DNA from: a virus
IMG/VR virus record: IMGVR_UViG_3300031539_000371
Coordinates: 1 to 21,201 of that record
DNA length: 21,201 nucleotides
Strand: one strand, 5' to 3'
This document shows, in pieces, positions 1 through 7,706 of this stretch. The notes under the pieces are model-generated. The model saw nothing but the letters and a program-made list of their open reading frames with translations, ran no database searches and had not been told where the DNA came from. A program made the translations under genes and the position numbers. Numbering within the stretch: the stretch's first letter is position 1; every line of letters starts with the position of its first letter.

Positions 1-3000
1 CATCTTTTTGTTTTTCGATACTTGCTTCAAATTTTTCTCTCATTTTTTCCAAAGCATCAACTTGGAGATTGTATTTTCTATCTTCTTTATCTTCGGTTAT
101 TTCTTCTTCGAGGTTTGCGGCATCTTCTTCTAGCCCTAATCTTTTTGCTTTAGCTTCTTCACTGTCATCGAGAGCAAGTATTGTTATTTCTGTCTTTAAC
201 TTTGCTAAAGATTTATTCTTTTTAGCTAATTCGTCATTAAAATCGGCTTCTTCCTTTTGAAGTTTTAAAGACTCTATTTGCGCATCAATGTATTTGTTGT
301 AAGCCTTGAGTTGGTCATCATAAGCTTTTTTCTTCTTCTCGTAATACTTGATTTCTGCTTCGAGCCTGTCTTTTTCAGGATTATCTGCTGAACCGCCGCC
401 GCCACCACCGAAGGTAGGCATCGTTGGTGAATAATTAGAAAGTCCTGCTGCTTTTGCGGCTAAACCAGCACCAGCAGAGCCTAACAGATTTAATACCTCC
501 AGAGATTTACTCCCAGCTTGAACTATAAGCTCCTGAATAGATATAGAATGTGTTGCTATAGCTTGACCTACTTGTTTTGCCGAGGTTAAAGCATTGCCTG
601 CTGTGTCAGTTAAAGATGCCCCGGAAAATACAGCCGCATCGTATATTGTTTGAGCCATAGTTTGTCCAACACTTTGATATTGAGATTCTGTTAGTCTAAT
701 ACCTTCAACACTTCTTTCTAAGTTTTCTTTTGTTTCGTCCCAATATCCTTTTCCAGCAGCACTAAGTTCATAATATGAGTCTAAAGAATTAGTTTGTTCA
801 TCTAAAAATTTTTGATATGCGTCAGTAGCTACTATAATTTTGTTTCCAACAATATCCCATTCTTCAATTCCTGCTTCTTTCAATATGCCTATTTCTTTTG
901 AACCACCCTCACCACTGCGTAGTTTTTCAATGGCATCATCAACGGCATTAATGGTACTCATAACTTGCTCAACCTGTTTGATTAGGTCTTCATCTTCTAA
1001 TTTTACAGGAATTATTAATTCGGGATGTTCTTTTTCGAGTATAGCTTGTGCTTCAGCCAGTTGTGTTCGAACTTCGTGTGCCATGACTGCGGATACTCCC
1101 GCTGGGTCTAAACCTCCAATAAAACTAGCTTTATCGGCTTGGTCTTCTAAAGTTTTATAAATATCTAAAACATTACGAACATGTTGCTTTTGTTCTAAAA
1201 TAATTTGGGCGTTATCTATTTTTGCTTGTGCGGCACGCTCACGTCTATAATTTGCGTCCGTCTGTGCTCTAAGTTTATCAAATTCAGATATCTGTTCTCC
1301 GAATTGCCATTCTCCCCCACTGTCTGCTATTTTCTCATTTAAAGCAAACTTTTTTGCTTTGTCCTCTGCAACTTGTTGATAACCGTAAACAGATGCCTTA
1401 GCTTTTTCTACTGCAATTTCTTTTAATATATCTAACTGACCATCTAATAACTCATTGGTTTGTTCAAGATTAGCATTTTCATCAATGATATAATTCATTT
1501 TCTCGTCGTAATCACCGAGGATAGTTCCCATACTTATATCATTTAATCTATTTTGCAAGTCTATAAGTTTTTCTAATTCTTCTGCTGTTTTACCTTGTTT
1601 ATCTCTAAGTTCTTCAAATTCTTCCCATAATTTCTTAATATGTTCTTTAGAATCTCCCAATCTCTTATAATTATCTCTTGCTTCTTTTACTGCTGTAATT
1701 TCTTCTTCCCAAGCTTTTTTGCGTCTTTCTGAGCCCTCTTTTATGTATTTATCAAGAGCTGCAAGCGCAACAATAGCTATTCCTACTCCGGTTGCAACTG
1801 CGATAAAACTTCCTACAGCAGCAGTAGCGGATGCTAGTCCGGCAGCAGTGATTTTCGCCGCCGTCGCTGTATTTCCCAGAGCCATATTTAGCCCTGCTGC
1901 GGCAGTAGTCCCTAAATCAAAAACACTAAACATTTTAGCAATATCTTTGGCAATCAACAGCTTATTAAGTTTAAGATATAGTGCTATTGTTACTGGTAAT
2001 ACTGTATTAAGACCGCCTATTGCGTCTATAAGTTTTACAATCCATGTAACCGTATCTATTAAACTTGTTATTAATCCGCTTTTTATAGCATCTTGCCATA
2101 AGCCTTCTATAGATGCTTTAAGTTTATTTTGTGCAGCCTCAACTCCTTCTAGATAAATTCTGTATCTATCAGCAGCAAGTCCTGTTGATATAAACTGTTC
2201 GGTTTGCAAGTCTAACGCATCATTCATATTCTGCATTAGAACTACAAATGTATTTCTTTGTCGTACTCCAGCTATAGATTTAGCAATATTTGCCTGTTCT
2301 ACTTCTGTAAATTCTGACCATCTTCCTGCAACTTCTTCTAGAACATCTCCCATATCTCTAAAACTTTCTGATGTATCTCTTAGAGGTATTTCAACACGTT
2401 TTAAAGCTATTTCAACGTTGTTTATTCCCAAACCGTCTTCATCAATAGCGCCAGCTTTAATATCCTCCATCCGGGTAAACATTGTTTTCATACCCTGACC
2501 AATAGATTCAGCATTTTGTCTTGTTGTAGATGAAACAACGGCAATATAAGATATAAGTTGTTCTAGAGATACTCCAGCTTCATTAGCTGCTGCTGCTGAA
2601 TATCTTAGAGCAGTAGCCATTTCTTTAGCACTTGTAGCAGAAACATTATCTACAGCTATCAACTTATCAACAACTCCGATAACATCTTCTGTTGCTAAAC
2701 CATAAGAGTTAACTGTTGAGGTTAAATATTCCGTTGATTCTGCCAAAGATAAGTTACCAAGTTTACCAAGCATTGTTGATGCTCTAAGTAATTCTGTTGT
2801 TTCTGTTATTGTTTTACCTTGTCTTAACCATTCTACACTTCCTTTGGCAACTTCTAAGGTTGTAACACCCATTTCTTGAGCAAGATTATTAAAAGATTTT
2901 GCTAAAGCATTAACCTCTTCGGGAGTTTGTGCTCCTTTAGCCTGAAGTACTTGAATATTAACTAATTCTCTATTTAATTCAATTGCATATTTAATTCCGT

Positions 3001-3775
3001 CATTTAGAAATCTTTGAGCGTTATGCATCAAACCTATTGAAAAAGTATAAGCTATTGTTTGCTTAATAGCATTTCTAACATGAGATGCAAAATTACTAAA
3101 TGCGCCAGCACCAACGTTTGCGCTATCCACTAGTTGCTTAATAGAATCGCTTGTTCTCTGTAAATTAGCCTGTGCTTCTTCTGCTCCTTCCATAGAAGAA
3201 GTATTTAGAATGTCTTTATATGTTTGGGCTTGTTGTTTTAAGATAGCATTGAGTTGCTGCATTCTCTGTTTTTTATTTTTGTCCCAATTTTCAGATTTTG
3301 TAGCGTAAGATTTTCCACGCTCGAGCATCTTATCAACTTCTTTTAGTCTTTGCTGATAAAGTTTGCTTATTTCTCTTACGCTTGCGCCAAGTTTTACATT
3401 TCCTGCAATTTGTTCGTCAACCTTGAATCCTTTAGGAATTTTTGATACAGCACTTTCAAGCTCTTTTACTACAGTAAGTAGGTTCCCGTTTTCATCTTTA
3501 TATTTAATGGTCATTTGGGTTAAACCAGTTAAAGTATCTCCTGCTACATTCTTTAAGGTTCTTTGTTTAACAATTACACTTTCTATGGCTGTAGCTTCTT
3601 GCTGTATTGAGCTTAGATATTCCTGCGCTTTACCTGTATCTACATTAGCAAATTGCGCGTCTATTTTTATAGGTTGTATTTTTCCCAACGAAGAGGTTAC
3701 GTTATTTACTTGCTGTTTCAGTTGGTCAACGTCTAAGTATGTACCAATTCCAACATTAAAAGCAGTTTCTCCCAT
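1..3775 (-). CDS. Phage tail tape measure protein (3' end outside window)
   Basis: This is the scaffold that sets tail length and is threaded through the tail tube. I translated it directly: the frame is open from an ATG at 3775, behind AGAGGAGG with about 6 bases of spacing, to the window edge, giving about 1258 residues without a stop. Residues about 290-440 carry the conserved tape-measure core (for example VAKGSVEWLRQGKT, then LSLAESTEYLTSTVNSYG, then SATSAKEMATALRYSAAAANEAG), matching the PhageMin_Tail type. Residues about 590-680 are hydrophobic and Ala/Gly rich and may form membrane-inserting helices. After about residue 1120 a run of six glycines forms a hinge, followed by a long charged coiled coil. 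Long helical stretches elsewhere fit the family. It starts 37 bases after the recombinase stop. The C-terminus, where lytic domains sometimes sit, is not visible. Confidence 0.93.
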   Translation of the reverse strand, partial: MGETAFNVGIGTYLDVDQLKQQVNNVTSSLGKIQPIKIDAQFANVDTGKAQEYLSSIQQEATAIESVIVKQRTLKNVAGDTLTGLTQMTIKYKDENGNLLTVVKELESAVSKIPKGFKVDEQIAGNVKLGASVREISKLYQQRLKEVDKMLERGKSYATKSENWDKNKKQRMQQLNAILKQQAQTYKDILNTSSMEGAEEAQANLQRTSDSIKQLVDSANVGAGAFSNFASHVRNAIKQTIAYTFSIGLMHNAQRFLNDGIKYAIELNRELVNIQVLQAKGAQTPEEVNALAKSFNNLAQEMGVTTLEVAKGSVEWLRQGKTITETTELLRASTMLGKLGNLSLAESTEYLTSTVNSYGLATEDVIGVVDKLIAVDNVSATSAKEMATALRYSAAAANEAGVSLEQLISYIAVVSSTTRQNAESIGQGMKTMFTRMEDIKAGAIDEDGLGINNVEIALKRVEIPLRDTSESFRDMGDVLEEVAGRWSEFTEVEQANIAKSIAGVRQRNTFVVLMQNMNDALDLQTEQFISTGLAADRYRIYLEGVEAAQNKLKASIEGLWQDAIKSGLITSLIDTVTWIVKLIDAIGGLNTVLPVTIALYLKLNKLLIAKDIAKMFSVFDLGTTAAAGLNMALGNTATAAKITAAGLASATAAVGSFIAVATGVGIAIVALAALDKYIKEGSERRKKAWEEEITAVKEARDNYKRLGDSKEHIKKLWEEFEELRDKQGKTAEELEKLIDLQNRLNDISMGTILGDYDEKMNYIIDENANLEQTNELLDGQLDILKEIAVEKAKASVYGYQQVAEDKAKKFALNEKIADSGGEWQFGEQISEFDKLRAQTDANYRRERAAQAKIDNAQIILEQKQHVRNVLDIYKTLEDQADKASFIGGLDPAGVSAVMAHEVRTQLAEAQAILEKEHPELIIPVKLEDEDLIKQVEQVMSTINAVDDAIEKLRSGEGGSKEIGILKEAGIEEWDIVGNKIIVATDAYQKFLDEQTNSLDSYYELSAAGKGYWDETKENLERSVEGIRLTESQYQSVGQTMAQTIYDAAVFSGASLTDTAGNALTSAKQVGQAIATHSISIQELIVQAGSKSLEVLNLLGSAGAGLAAKAAGLSNYSPTMPTFGGGGGGSADNPEKDRLEAEIKYYEKKKKAYDDQLKAYNKYIDAQIESLKLQKEEADFNDELAKKNKSLAKLKTEITILALDDSEEAKAKRLGLEEDAANLEEEITEDKEDRKYNLQVDALEKMREKFEASIEKQKD

Positions 3776-3812
3776 TTAGAACCTCCTCTCGAAGCGCTAA
3801 TAGTGTTCTGTG

Positions 3813-4811
3813 TTATAGTTTTAAGTTTTCAAGTTCTGGATATTCCCTATCTCGAGCTGTAGTGTCATCATAAAGTTCAACCATATTTATCGAGCTCCAA
3901 CCAAATATCTCTTTAATAAGCACATTTGGTATATTCTTTTTAGAAAGAAGAGTAGTTAGATAGTGCCTAAGCGAGTGAGTATAAAATGGTACTTTTAAGT
4001 GCCTTTCGAAACCTTCTACCCACCCTCTAATTGAAGCATCTGTGGCTGGTTCCCCGTCCTCTTTTATAAAAAGAAAATTATGATTTATATTTTTTTCTTT
4101 TAAAATAGAAGTTCTTTCTTTTAACCAAGCATTATAATACGGAATAAATTTATCCCGCAAAATATACTTGTATAGCAGTTTTCCAGATTTACCCCTGCCT
4201 TTGGTCTTAATTTGGCGGGTTGTTTCGAGGAATATATCTCCAAATGCCGTTCTGTTTTCATCTATCAAATCAATTTCAAAGTTTAATAGTTCTGAAAAAC
4301 GAGCGCCGCTTGTTACAGCCAGCGCAAGCCAGCATGCCTTTTGTTTGTCTGTTTTCTTCAAATATTTCAAAAGGTTTTCTACTTGTTCGTCTGTAAGTAT
4401 TGTTTTTTCCCTGCGTGTTTCCTTCGGGGCGGATTCTATTACGCGTAAAATAACATTTCTAAAGTCCGGATATTCCTCATCAAAAAATTTCTCAATGAAA
4501 TTTGATAGGGAAGATAGGGTACTGCGTATATTATTTAATCGGGAAGAGCCAAGTTGTAATTCTTCCGCCGCATATGAAAAGAAGTTAGAGAATTCTAATT
4601 TTTTTATTTCTGTAAAATGTTTATTTTCATTATAAAGTAAGTTCCATGTTAAAAACATTAGCATATTGGATTCGTATACCACTAGTGTTTTTGTGCTTGT
4701 TCTAATAGATTTATCTTTTATAAATTGTTCTACAAGAGACATATTTTCAGGATTAATCTTAGCGGTATTCTCTTCTGATGTAATTATTTTTCGAAATGTT
4801 TTTCTAGCCAT
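3813..4811 (-). CDS. Tyrosine recombinase / integrase family protein
   Basis: A 332-residue site-specific DNA recombinase that would cut and rejoin DNA through a tyrosine. The catalytic set is readable: Arg171 (TSGARFSELLNF), a lysine in the beta-hairpin region (about 203-208), His279 and Arg282 (HSLRHYLTT), Trp305 in the second His/Trp position (FGWSS), and nucleophile Tyr314 (VELYDD). Residues about 25-125 resemble the helical SAM-like core-binding domain. Length is normal, so it looks intact. The start is supported by AAAGGAAT, which overlaps the stop of the RusA-like gene 12 bases upstream, so the two are probably translated as a pair. It sits directly before the tape measure gene, an odd place for an integrase. 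No attachment site or excisionase was recognised nearby. It could be a true integrase, a resolvase or invertase-type enzyme, or part of a mobile cassette. Confidence 0.92.
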   Translation of the reverse strand: MARKTFRKIITSEENTAKINPENMSLVEQFIKDKSIRTSTKTLVVYESNMLMFLTWNLLYNENKHFTEIKKLEFSNFFSYAAEELQLGSSRLNNIRSTLSSLSNFIEKFFDEEYPDFRNVILRVIESAPKETRREKTILTDEQVENLLKYLKKTDKQKACWLALAVTSGARFSELLNFEIDLIDENRTAFGDIFLETTRQIKTKGRGKSGKLLYKYILRDKFIPYYNAWLKERTSILKEKNINHNFLFIKEDGEPATDASIRGWVEGFERHLKVPFYTHSLRHYLTTLLSKKNIPNVLIKEIFGWSSINMVELYDDTTARDREYPELENLKL

Positions 4812-4823
4812 TTTTAAATTCCT

Positions 4824-5255
4824 TTAATATATAAATGTTATTTCTGTTCGGGGGTCTTCTTTGCAATAATTACCTTTAATAGTTAAAGATTGCACATGAT
4901 TAAAATCATCGTCTACCAAAAGACCTGATACAGTGAATGAATCAAAAAGATTTTTGGGTGTAAAATTGTCAGAATCTCGTCTGCGCTTATCTGGAAAAAA
5001 ATATTCAATAACAATTCTACATTTCTCTAATTTTTTATTTTCTAAACCATCTCTTTTTACAAGCCATTCTCCAAATTCTTTCCAAGTTTGCTTCTCGTGG
5101 TTCATTTGATATCTCTTCATTACCATCCACTGATTTAAACTTGGTGGTATTGGTTTTTTAATTGGTTTTACTTTCCTTTTTGGATATTTTTTGAAATAAT
5201 ACTTATTATACTCTTCAATAGATTTATTATCAATAACAATTTTTATTTTATTCAT
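4824..5255 (-). CDS. RusA-like Holliday junction resolvase
   Basis: A 143-residue protein of the RusA fold, a family of dimeric nucleases that cut four-way DNA junctions. The evidence is the acidic motif RRRDSDN (Asp94, Asp96), followed by Lys101, Asp105 and the VDDD cluster (Asp115-117), spaced as in RusA (DxDN, K, D, DD), and an IPPSLNQW segment near residues 36-43 like the family's N-terminal strand. I place the start at ATG 5255. The frame can be read up to 5297, but the extra residues lie inside a perfect terminator hairpin and are not credible. RusA genes usually sit in replication modules, so this position between tail genes is unusual. It shares a tight two-gene unit with the downstream recombinase. 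Only a weak ribosome binding site (GGAA) precedes it. Confidence 0.82.
   Translation of the reverse strand: MNKIKIVIDNKSIEEYNKYYFKKYPKRKVKPIKKPIPPSLNQWMVMKRYQMNHEKQTWKEFGEWLVKRDGLENKKLEKCRIVIEYFFPDKRRRDSDNFTPKNLFDSFTVSGLLVDDDFNHVQSLTIKGNYCKEDPRTEITFIY
5205..5233 (-). promoter_or_regulatory. Possible sigma-70/sigma-A promoter inside the RusA-like gene
   Basis: On the minus strand, TTGATA (5233-5228) is followed after exactly 17 bases by a perfect TATAAT (5210-5205). It would start transcription near 5198, driving the recombinase and tape measure genes downstream of the terminator at 5271-5294. The region is AT-rich, so a chance match is quite possible. It lies within coding sequence and would not include the RusA-like start codon. 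Confidence 0.35.
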
Positions 5256-5263
5256 ATTTATTC

Positions 5264-5303
5264 CAAAAAAAGTAGGGCGGTTCCCCGCCCTACTCATTTT
5301 TTT
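5264..5303. terminator. Bidirectional intrinsic terminator
   Basis: A perfect 10-bp stem (AGTAGGGCGG at 5271-5280 with CCGCCCTACT at 5285-5294) closes a 4-base loop, GGAA (GNRA type) on the minus strand. On the minus strand it runs straight into a T tract. On the plus strand a 7-T tract starts two bases after the stem. It follows the membrane protein gene, whose stop is at 5306, and separates it from the RusA-like/recombinase/tape measure genes. Confidence 0.9.
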
Positions 5304-5305
5304 GG

Positions 5306-5683
5306 TTAACCCGCTATAGTTCCTCTGTTGCCAGCCGCTTTTTGTACACCAGCGCCAACAATAAATGCCATTAGAGCAACAACAAGAGCTATCAGTTCCG
5401 CATCTGAAATAGCTAAATCCGGGAAGAAAATCTTAACAACTGAAACCAGAAGACCAGCAAGCAATGCTTGGAATTTTTGTGATTTCAACATTGTCATTAA
5501 ATTAACTCCAATAACTCTTCCTCCAATACCTTCGCCTAATACATAAGCAGCAATTAAGCCAATGAACAGAACTGACTGTTCTTCTGTGAAGGGTAGTTCT
5601 GGAAAAATAGCTTGTAAAACTAAAAATATCATTCCACCCAAAATAGCAAATATCATACGTGCACGTCCTTTTAAATCAATCAT
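5306..5683 (-). CDS. Small membrane protein with internal duplication (holin-like candidate)
   Basis: A 125-residue, strongly hydrophobic protein with about four predicted membrane helices. It consists of two similar halves: residues about 10-55 (IFAILGGMIFLVLQAIFPEL, then an ending LIAAYVLGEGI) and about 72-115 (ALLAGLLVSVVKIFFPDLA, then an ending LMAFIVGAGV). Each half has a helix, an FP(E/D)L turn with acidic residues, then a second helix ending in GxG. The first ten residues are basic. AAAGGAG precedes the ATG. Small multi-helix phage membrane proteins are often holins, but no endolysin is visible beside it, so a holin role is only a guess; a virion membrane component is another possibility. 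A strong terminator follows the stop directly. Confidence 0.8.
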   Translation of the reverse strand: MIDLKGRARMIFAILGGMIFLVLQAIFPELPFTEEQSVLFIGLIAAYVLGEGIGGRVIGVNLMTMLKSQKFQALLAGLLVSVVKIFFPDLAISDAELIALVVALMAFIVGAGVQKAAGNRGTIAG

Positions 5684-5709
5684 TCTTATTTCTCCTTTTC
5701 TTTATTTTA

Positions 5710-6774
5710 TTAGTCTGCCGGGATTGGTTTCTCCGCAAGAGTTGAATATATTGTTTGGTTGCCAATTATATCTCTCTTAGTATATCCGTAAAGCTGTTTT
5801 AATAACTTTGGATTTGTCTTTATGTGGGATAACAAGTCTATTTCTAGCTTATATAGTTCTGCAAAAGTAATAATACCTTGTGCATTTCTTGTTTGCGATA
5901 GTCTAATTACAAATGCTTGTTTCCATATTGGTATCCCGTTTTTATCTATCTTTCCTGTATCCCCATAGTCTTTTGAAGAAATGTCTACTCCAACAATGCT
6001 CATACTCTTTCCGCTATATATTTTATCTATCAGAGTCTTTAATACTAATTCAGCAAATAAGGTTAGTTCTTCAATTCTTATTTGTGTTGTACCAAATTTT
6101 TCTTCGAAAAATATATACAAAAGATTTTGCATCTTTTTTATCATTTCGTTTAAAGCTACATCTCTTCTAATTCTGTCAAGAAGTTCTTCTCCCATCTGGC
6201 TTTTTTGTGATTTACCATTTTTGTCTTTATAATATACCCCCGGGGGGAGTCCGGTTACTGTTATACTTCCAGCCCTTAAAGGAGTTCCGCTTGAAGTTGT
6301 TCTTGTTGCTTTTAATTCTACTCCTATTGGGTCTAACACCTCATCGTAATATTTCATTATATTTTGAATATCTGGTTCATCAAGCTCTTGCCCAGAAACT
6401 CCTGCTCCACCTCCGGTGGAAAAGCCAAACATGCTTTGTTCAAAGAATGCTCCATAGGCATTTGATTTTGTTCCAGATGTACTTTTAGCATTGATATTAA
6501 ACTGTTTTCCTTTTGAAACTTCCATCCAACCCCCCCTCCCGGGGCGGTTGGGGAAAATTGAGCCCAATATTCCATCAAAAGCCTGAATAGTTCCTTCCTG
6601 CAAAAGATGTGTTGCAAAACCTTCTAGAACTCTTTTTTTAAAATTTGCTAATTCTTCATCATTTCTTTGTCCGAAAGAACCGCCTCCTTTTTTTACTCCT
6701 TCTACAAGGACTTTTGCCCAATTGCTTATATCGCCTATATCTCTTGATGGTGAGTGTTTTGGTGGTATACCCAT
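5710..6774 (-). CDS. Uncharacterised phage protein, 354 residues
   Basis: I do not recognise this protein. The N-terminal third is rich in Gly, Ser and Lys with little clear structure (KKGGGSFGQ, NRPGRGGW, GFSTGGGAGVSG). The C-terminal part, from about residue 190, looks helical and folded (for example RIRRDVALNEMIKKMQNLLY, then ELTLFAELVLKTLIDKIYSG). There is no signal peptide or membrane segment. AAGGAAA lies about 6 bases before the ATG. It is followed after 26 bases by the duplicated membrane protein and ends upstream of the same terminator, so the two are probably co-expressed. Its DNA holds two very GC-rich palindromes unlike the AT-rich surroundings. Placement between tail genes suggests a virion or tail-associated role, but this is inference. 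Confidence 0.75.
   Translation of the reverse strand: MGIPPKHSPSRDIGDISNWAKVLVEGVKKGGGSFGQRNDEELANFKKRVLEGFATHLLQEGTIQAFDGILGSIFPNRPGRGGWMEVSKGKQFNINAKSTSGTKSNAYGAFFEQSMFGFSTGGGAGVSGQELDEPDIQNIMKYYDEVLDPIGVELKATRTTSSGTPLRAGSITVTGLPPGVYYKDKNGKSQKSQMGEELLDRIRRDVALNEMIKKMQNLLYIFFEEKFGTTQIRIEELTLFAELVLKTLIDKIYSGKSMSIVGVDISSKDYGDTGKIDKNGIPIWKQAFVIRLSQTRNAQGIITFAELYKLEIDLLSHIKTNPKLLKQLYGYTKRDIIGNQTIYSTLAEKPIPAD
6526..6551. repeat. GC-rich hairpin inside the 354-residue gene
   Basis: CCAACC (6526-6531) pairs with GGTTGG (6546-6551), and CCCC (6532-6535) with GGGG (6541-6544), leaving a small loop and one bulged base. It encodes the Pro/Arg/Gly-rich stretch NRPGRGGW. No T tract follows, so it is not a standard terminator. 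A second GC palindrome (CCCCCGGGGG) lies about 290 bases away, near 6237-6246, in the same gene. Confidence 0.5.
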
Positions 6775-6820
6775 ATTATTTTCCTTATCTGTAATATATA
6801 TAAAGGCTCTAAGGAAAATT

Positions 6821-7036
6821 TTATAAAATTAAATCTTCATTTTCCTGTATGCGCCTCCTTTTCTGCTCTATCTCTCTTTCATAGTAGCAATTTTTATCAG
6901 AGCAGCAAATATATTCTTCTGGTATAATTATTTCTATACCCTTTCTTATTGATTTAATTTCATTTACTCTAATTTGAAGTATTTTCCCACATTCGGGACA
7001 TCTTTCTTTTAAAGAATGTTTTAGTCTGCCAAGCAT
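6821..7036 (-). CDS. Small zinc-ribbon protein
   Basis: A 71-residue protein with two cysteine clusters, CPEC (Cys13, Cys16) and CC-x4-C (Cys44/45, Cys50), spaced as in a small zinc ribbon. The C-terminus is highly charged and helical (EREIEQKRRRIQENED). It lies 28 bases after the chaperone candidate. In many tailed phages the second ORF here is a frameshift extension of the chaperone. I found no convincing slippery site and the frames do not connect, so I treat this as a separate gene with its own start. The ribosome binding site (AAGAGAAG) is weak. Function is unknown; nucleic-acid or protein binding is plausible for a zinc ribbon. Confidence 0.75.
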   Translation of the reverse strand: MLGRLKHSLKERCPECGKILQIRVNEIKSIRKGIEIIIPEEYICCSDKNCYYEREIEQKRRRIQENEDLIL

Positions 7037-7064
7037 TTCAACTTCTCTTTCTTTTATCTGCTAA

Positions 7065-7607
7065 TTATTTTTCAAGAATTTTAGATTTTTCTAGTTTTTC
7101 TAGTAGTTCTAAACCAGCATCCCTTGCTTTCTCTAATTCTTCTGGACTTATTTCTGAAAACTTATCTAATATTACCAATGCTTTTTCAATTAGATTAGAT
7201 AAAACTGTTCCAACAGAACTATCTAAAACATTTTGTTGTTTTATTTCATTGATAATAAAGTTTAATTTATTTCTAAAATCAAAATAATTCGTTATTGAAG
7301 CTGTTATCTTTTGCGTAAAATCAGTATCAGAGTAAAAATTATTATCTAAATTTTCTGTATCAATATTTGTTTTTAATTGAAGAATATAATTAATCATGCT
7401 ATACTCAGCGTTTAAATGGGAATATTTTGATTCACTAGTCAAATTTTCTTCTTTTTCATTTTTGTTAAAATATTCTTCCAAATATTTGCTAATTAAAAAT
7501 ACCTGTTGAGCTGTCGTTAAAAAGGGGTTTACCTCAATAGTAATACCGTTGTAATTAACTTTAACATTTTTTGGAGCTGTAAACTCCAATTTAACTTTGT
7601 CTGCCAT
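7065..7607 (-). CDS. Putative tail assembly chaperone
   Basis: A 180-residue acidic, mostly helical protein. The N-terminal strand-rich part (KVNYNGITIEVNPFLTTAQQ) followed by helices resembles proteins that occupy the tail assembly chaperone position, between the tail tube and tape measure genes. Such chaperones coat the tape measure during tube assembly and are not kept in the virion. The C-terminus is a charged helix (ISPEELEKARDAGLELLEKL). CGGAG precedes the ATG. It is the first gene after the terminator at 7631-7665, so it may be expressed at lower level than the tube gene. The assignment rests mainly on position and overall look; no diagnostic motif was found. Confidence 0.55.
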   Translation of the reverse strand: MADKVKLEFTAPKNVKVNYNGITIEVNPFLTTAQQVFLISKYLEEYFNKNEKEENLTSESKYSHLNAEYSMINYILQLKTNIDTENLDNNFYSDTDFTQKITASITNYFDFRNKLNFIINEIKQQNVLDSSVGTVLSNLIEKALVILDKFSEISPEELEKARDAGLELLEKLEKSKILEK

Positions 7608-7630
7608 TTTAATCTCCGTTTTATATTATT

Positions 7631-7665
7631 AAAAAAATACACCGCTACCTTTCGATAGCGGTGTA
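7631..7665 (-). terminator. Intrinsic terminator after the tail tube group
   Basis: On the minus strand a stem of 11-12 pairs (ACACCGCTATC with GGTAGCGGTGT, one G-U pair) closes a GAAA tetraloop and is followed by a 7-T tract. The plus strand lacks a T tract, so it acts leftward only. It separates the highly expressed capsid and tube genes from the chaperone candidate and later genes. Confidence 0.92.
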
Positions 7666-7681
7666 CTTTAGTTTTGATTGT

Positions 7682-7687
7682 CCTCCT
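7682..7687 (-). promoter_or_regulatory. Orphan consensus ribosome binding site
   Basis: The minus strand shows TATAACAGGAGG, ending at 7682, in the gap between the 122-residue gene and the terminator, with no ATG, GTG or TTG at a usable distance. The same TATAACAGGAGG string precedes the real start at 12650. It may be the remains of a lost gene or a chance match. Confidence 0.35.
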
Positions 7688-7706
7688 GTTATACTTTTGT
7701 CAAGAA

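Noticed and set aside
1719-2156. Plus-strand open frame of 145 codons opposite the tape measure gene
   Set aside because: It is antisense to the Ala-rich hydrophobic part of the tape measure protein, a common shadow effect.
3776-3812. Possible attachment site beside the recombinase
   Set aside because: No repeat or tRNA-like sequence seen in the 37-base gap; attP cannot be supported from this window.
4168-4635. Plus-strand open frame of 155 codons opposite the recombinase
   Set aside because: The opposite strand carries a clear tyrosine recombinase with catalytic residues; no start signal on this strand.
5256-5297. Longer N-terminus for the RusA-like protein
   Set aside because: The extra codons lie in a perfect terminator hairpin and have no ribosome binding site.
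6357-6617. Minus-strand 86-codon frame overlapping the 354-residue gene
   Set aside because: It lies wholly within the larger gene in another frame, with no ribosome binding site and unusual composition.
6821-7607. Programmed frameshift joining the chaperone candidate to the zinc-ribbon gene
   Set aside because: No X-XXY-YYZ slippery site near the stop; both shifted frames stop within a few codons, and the zinc-ribbon gene has its own start.
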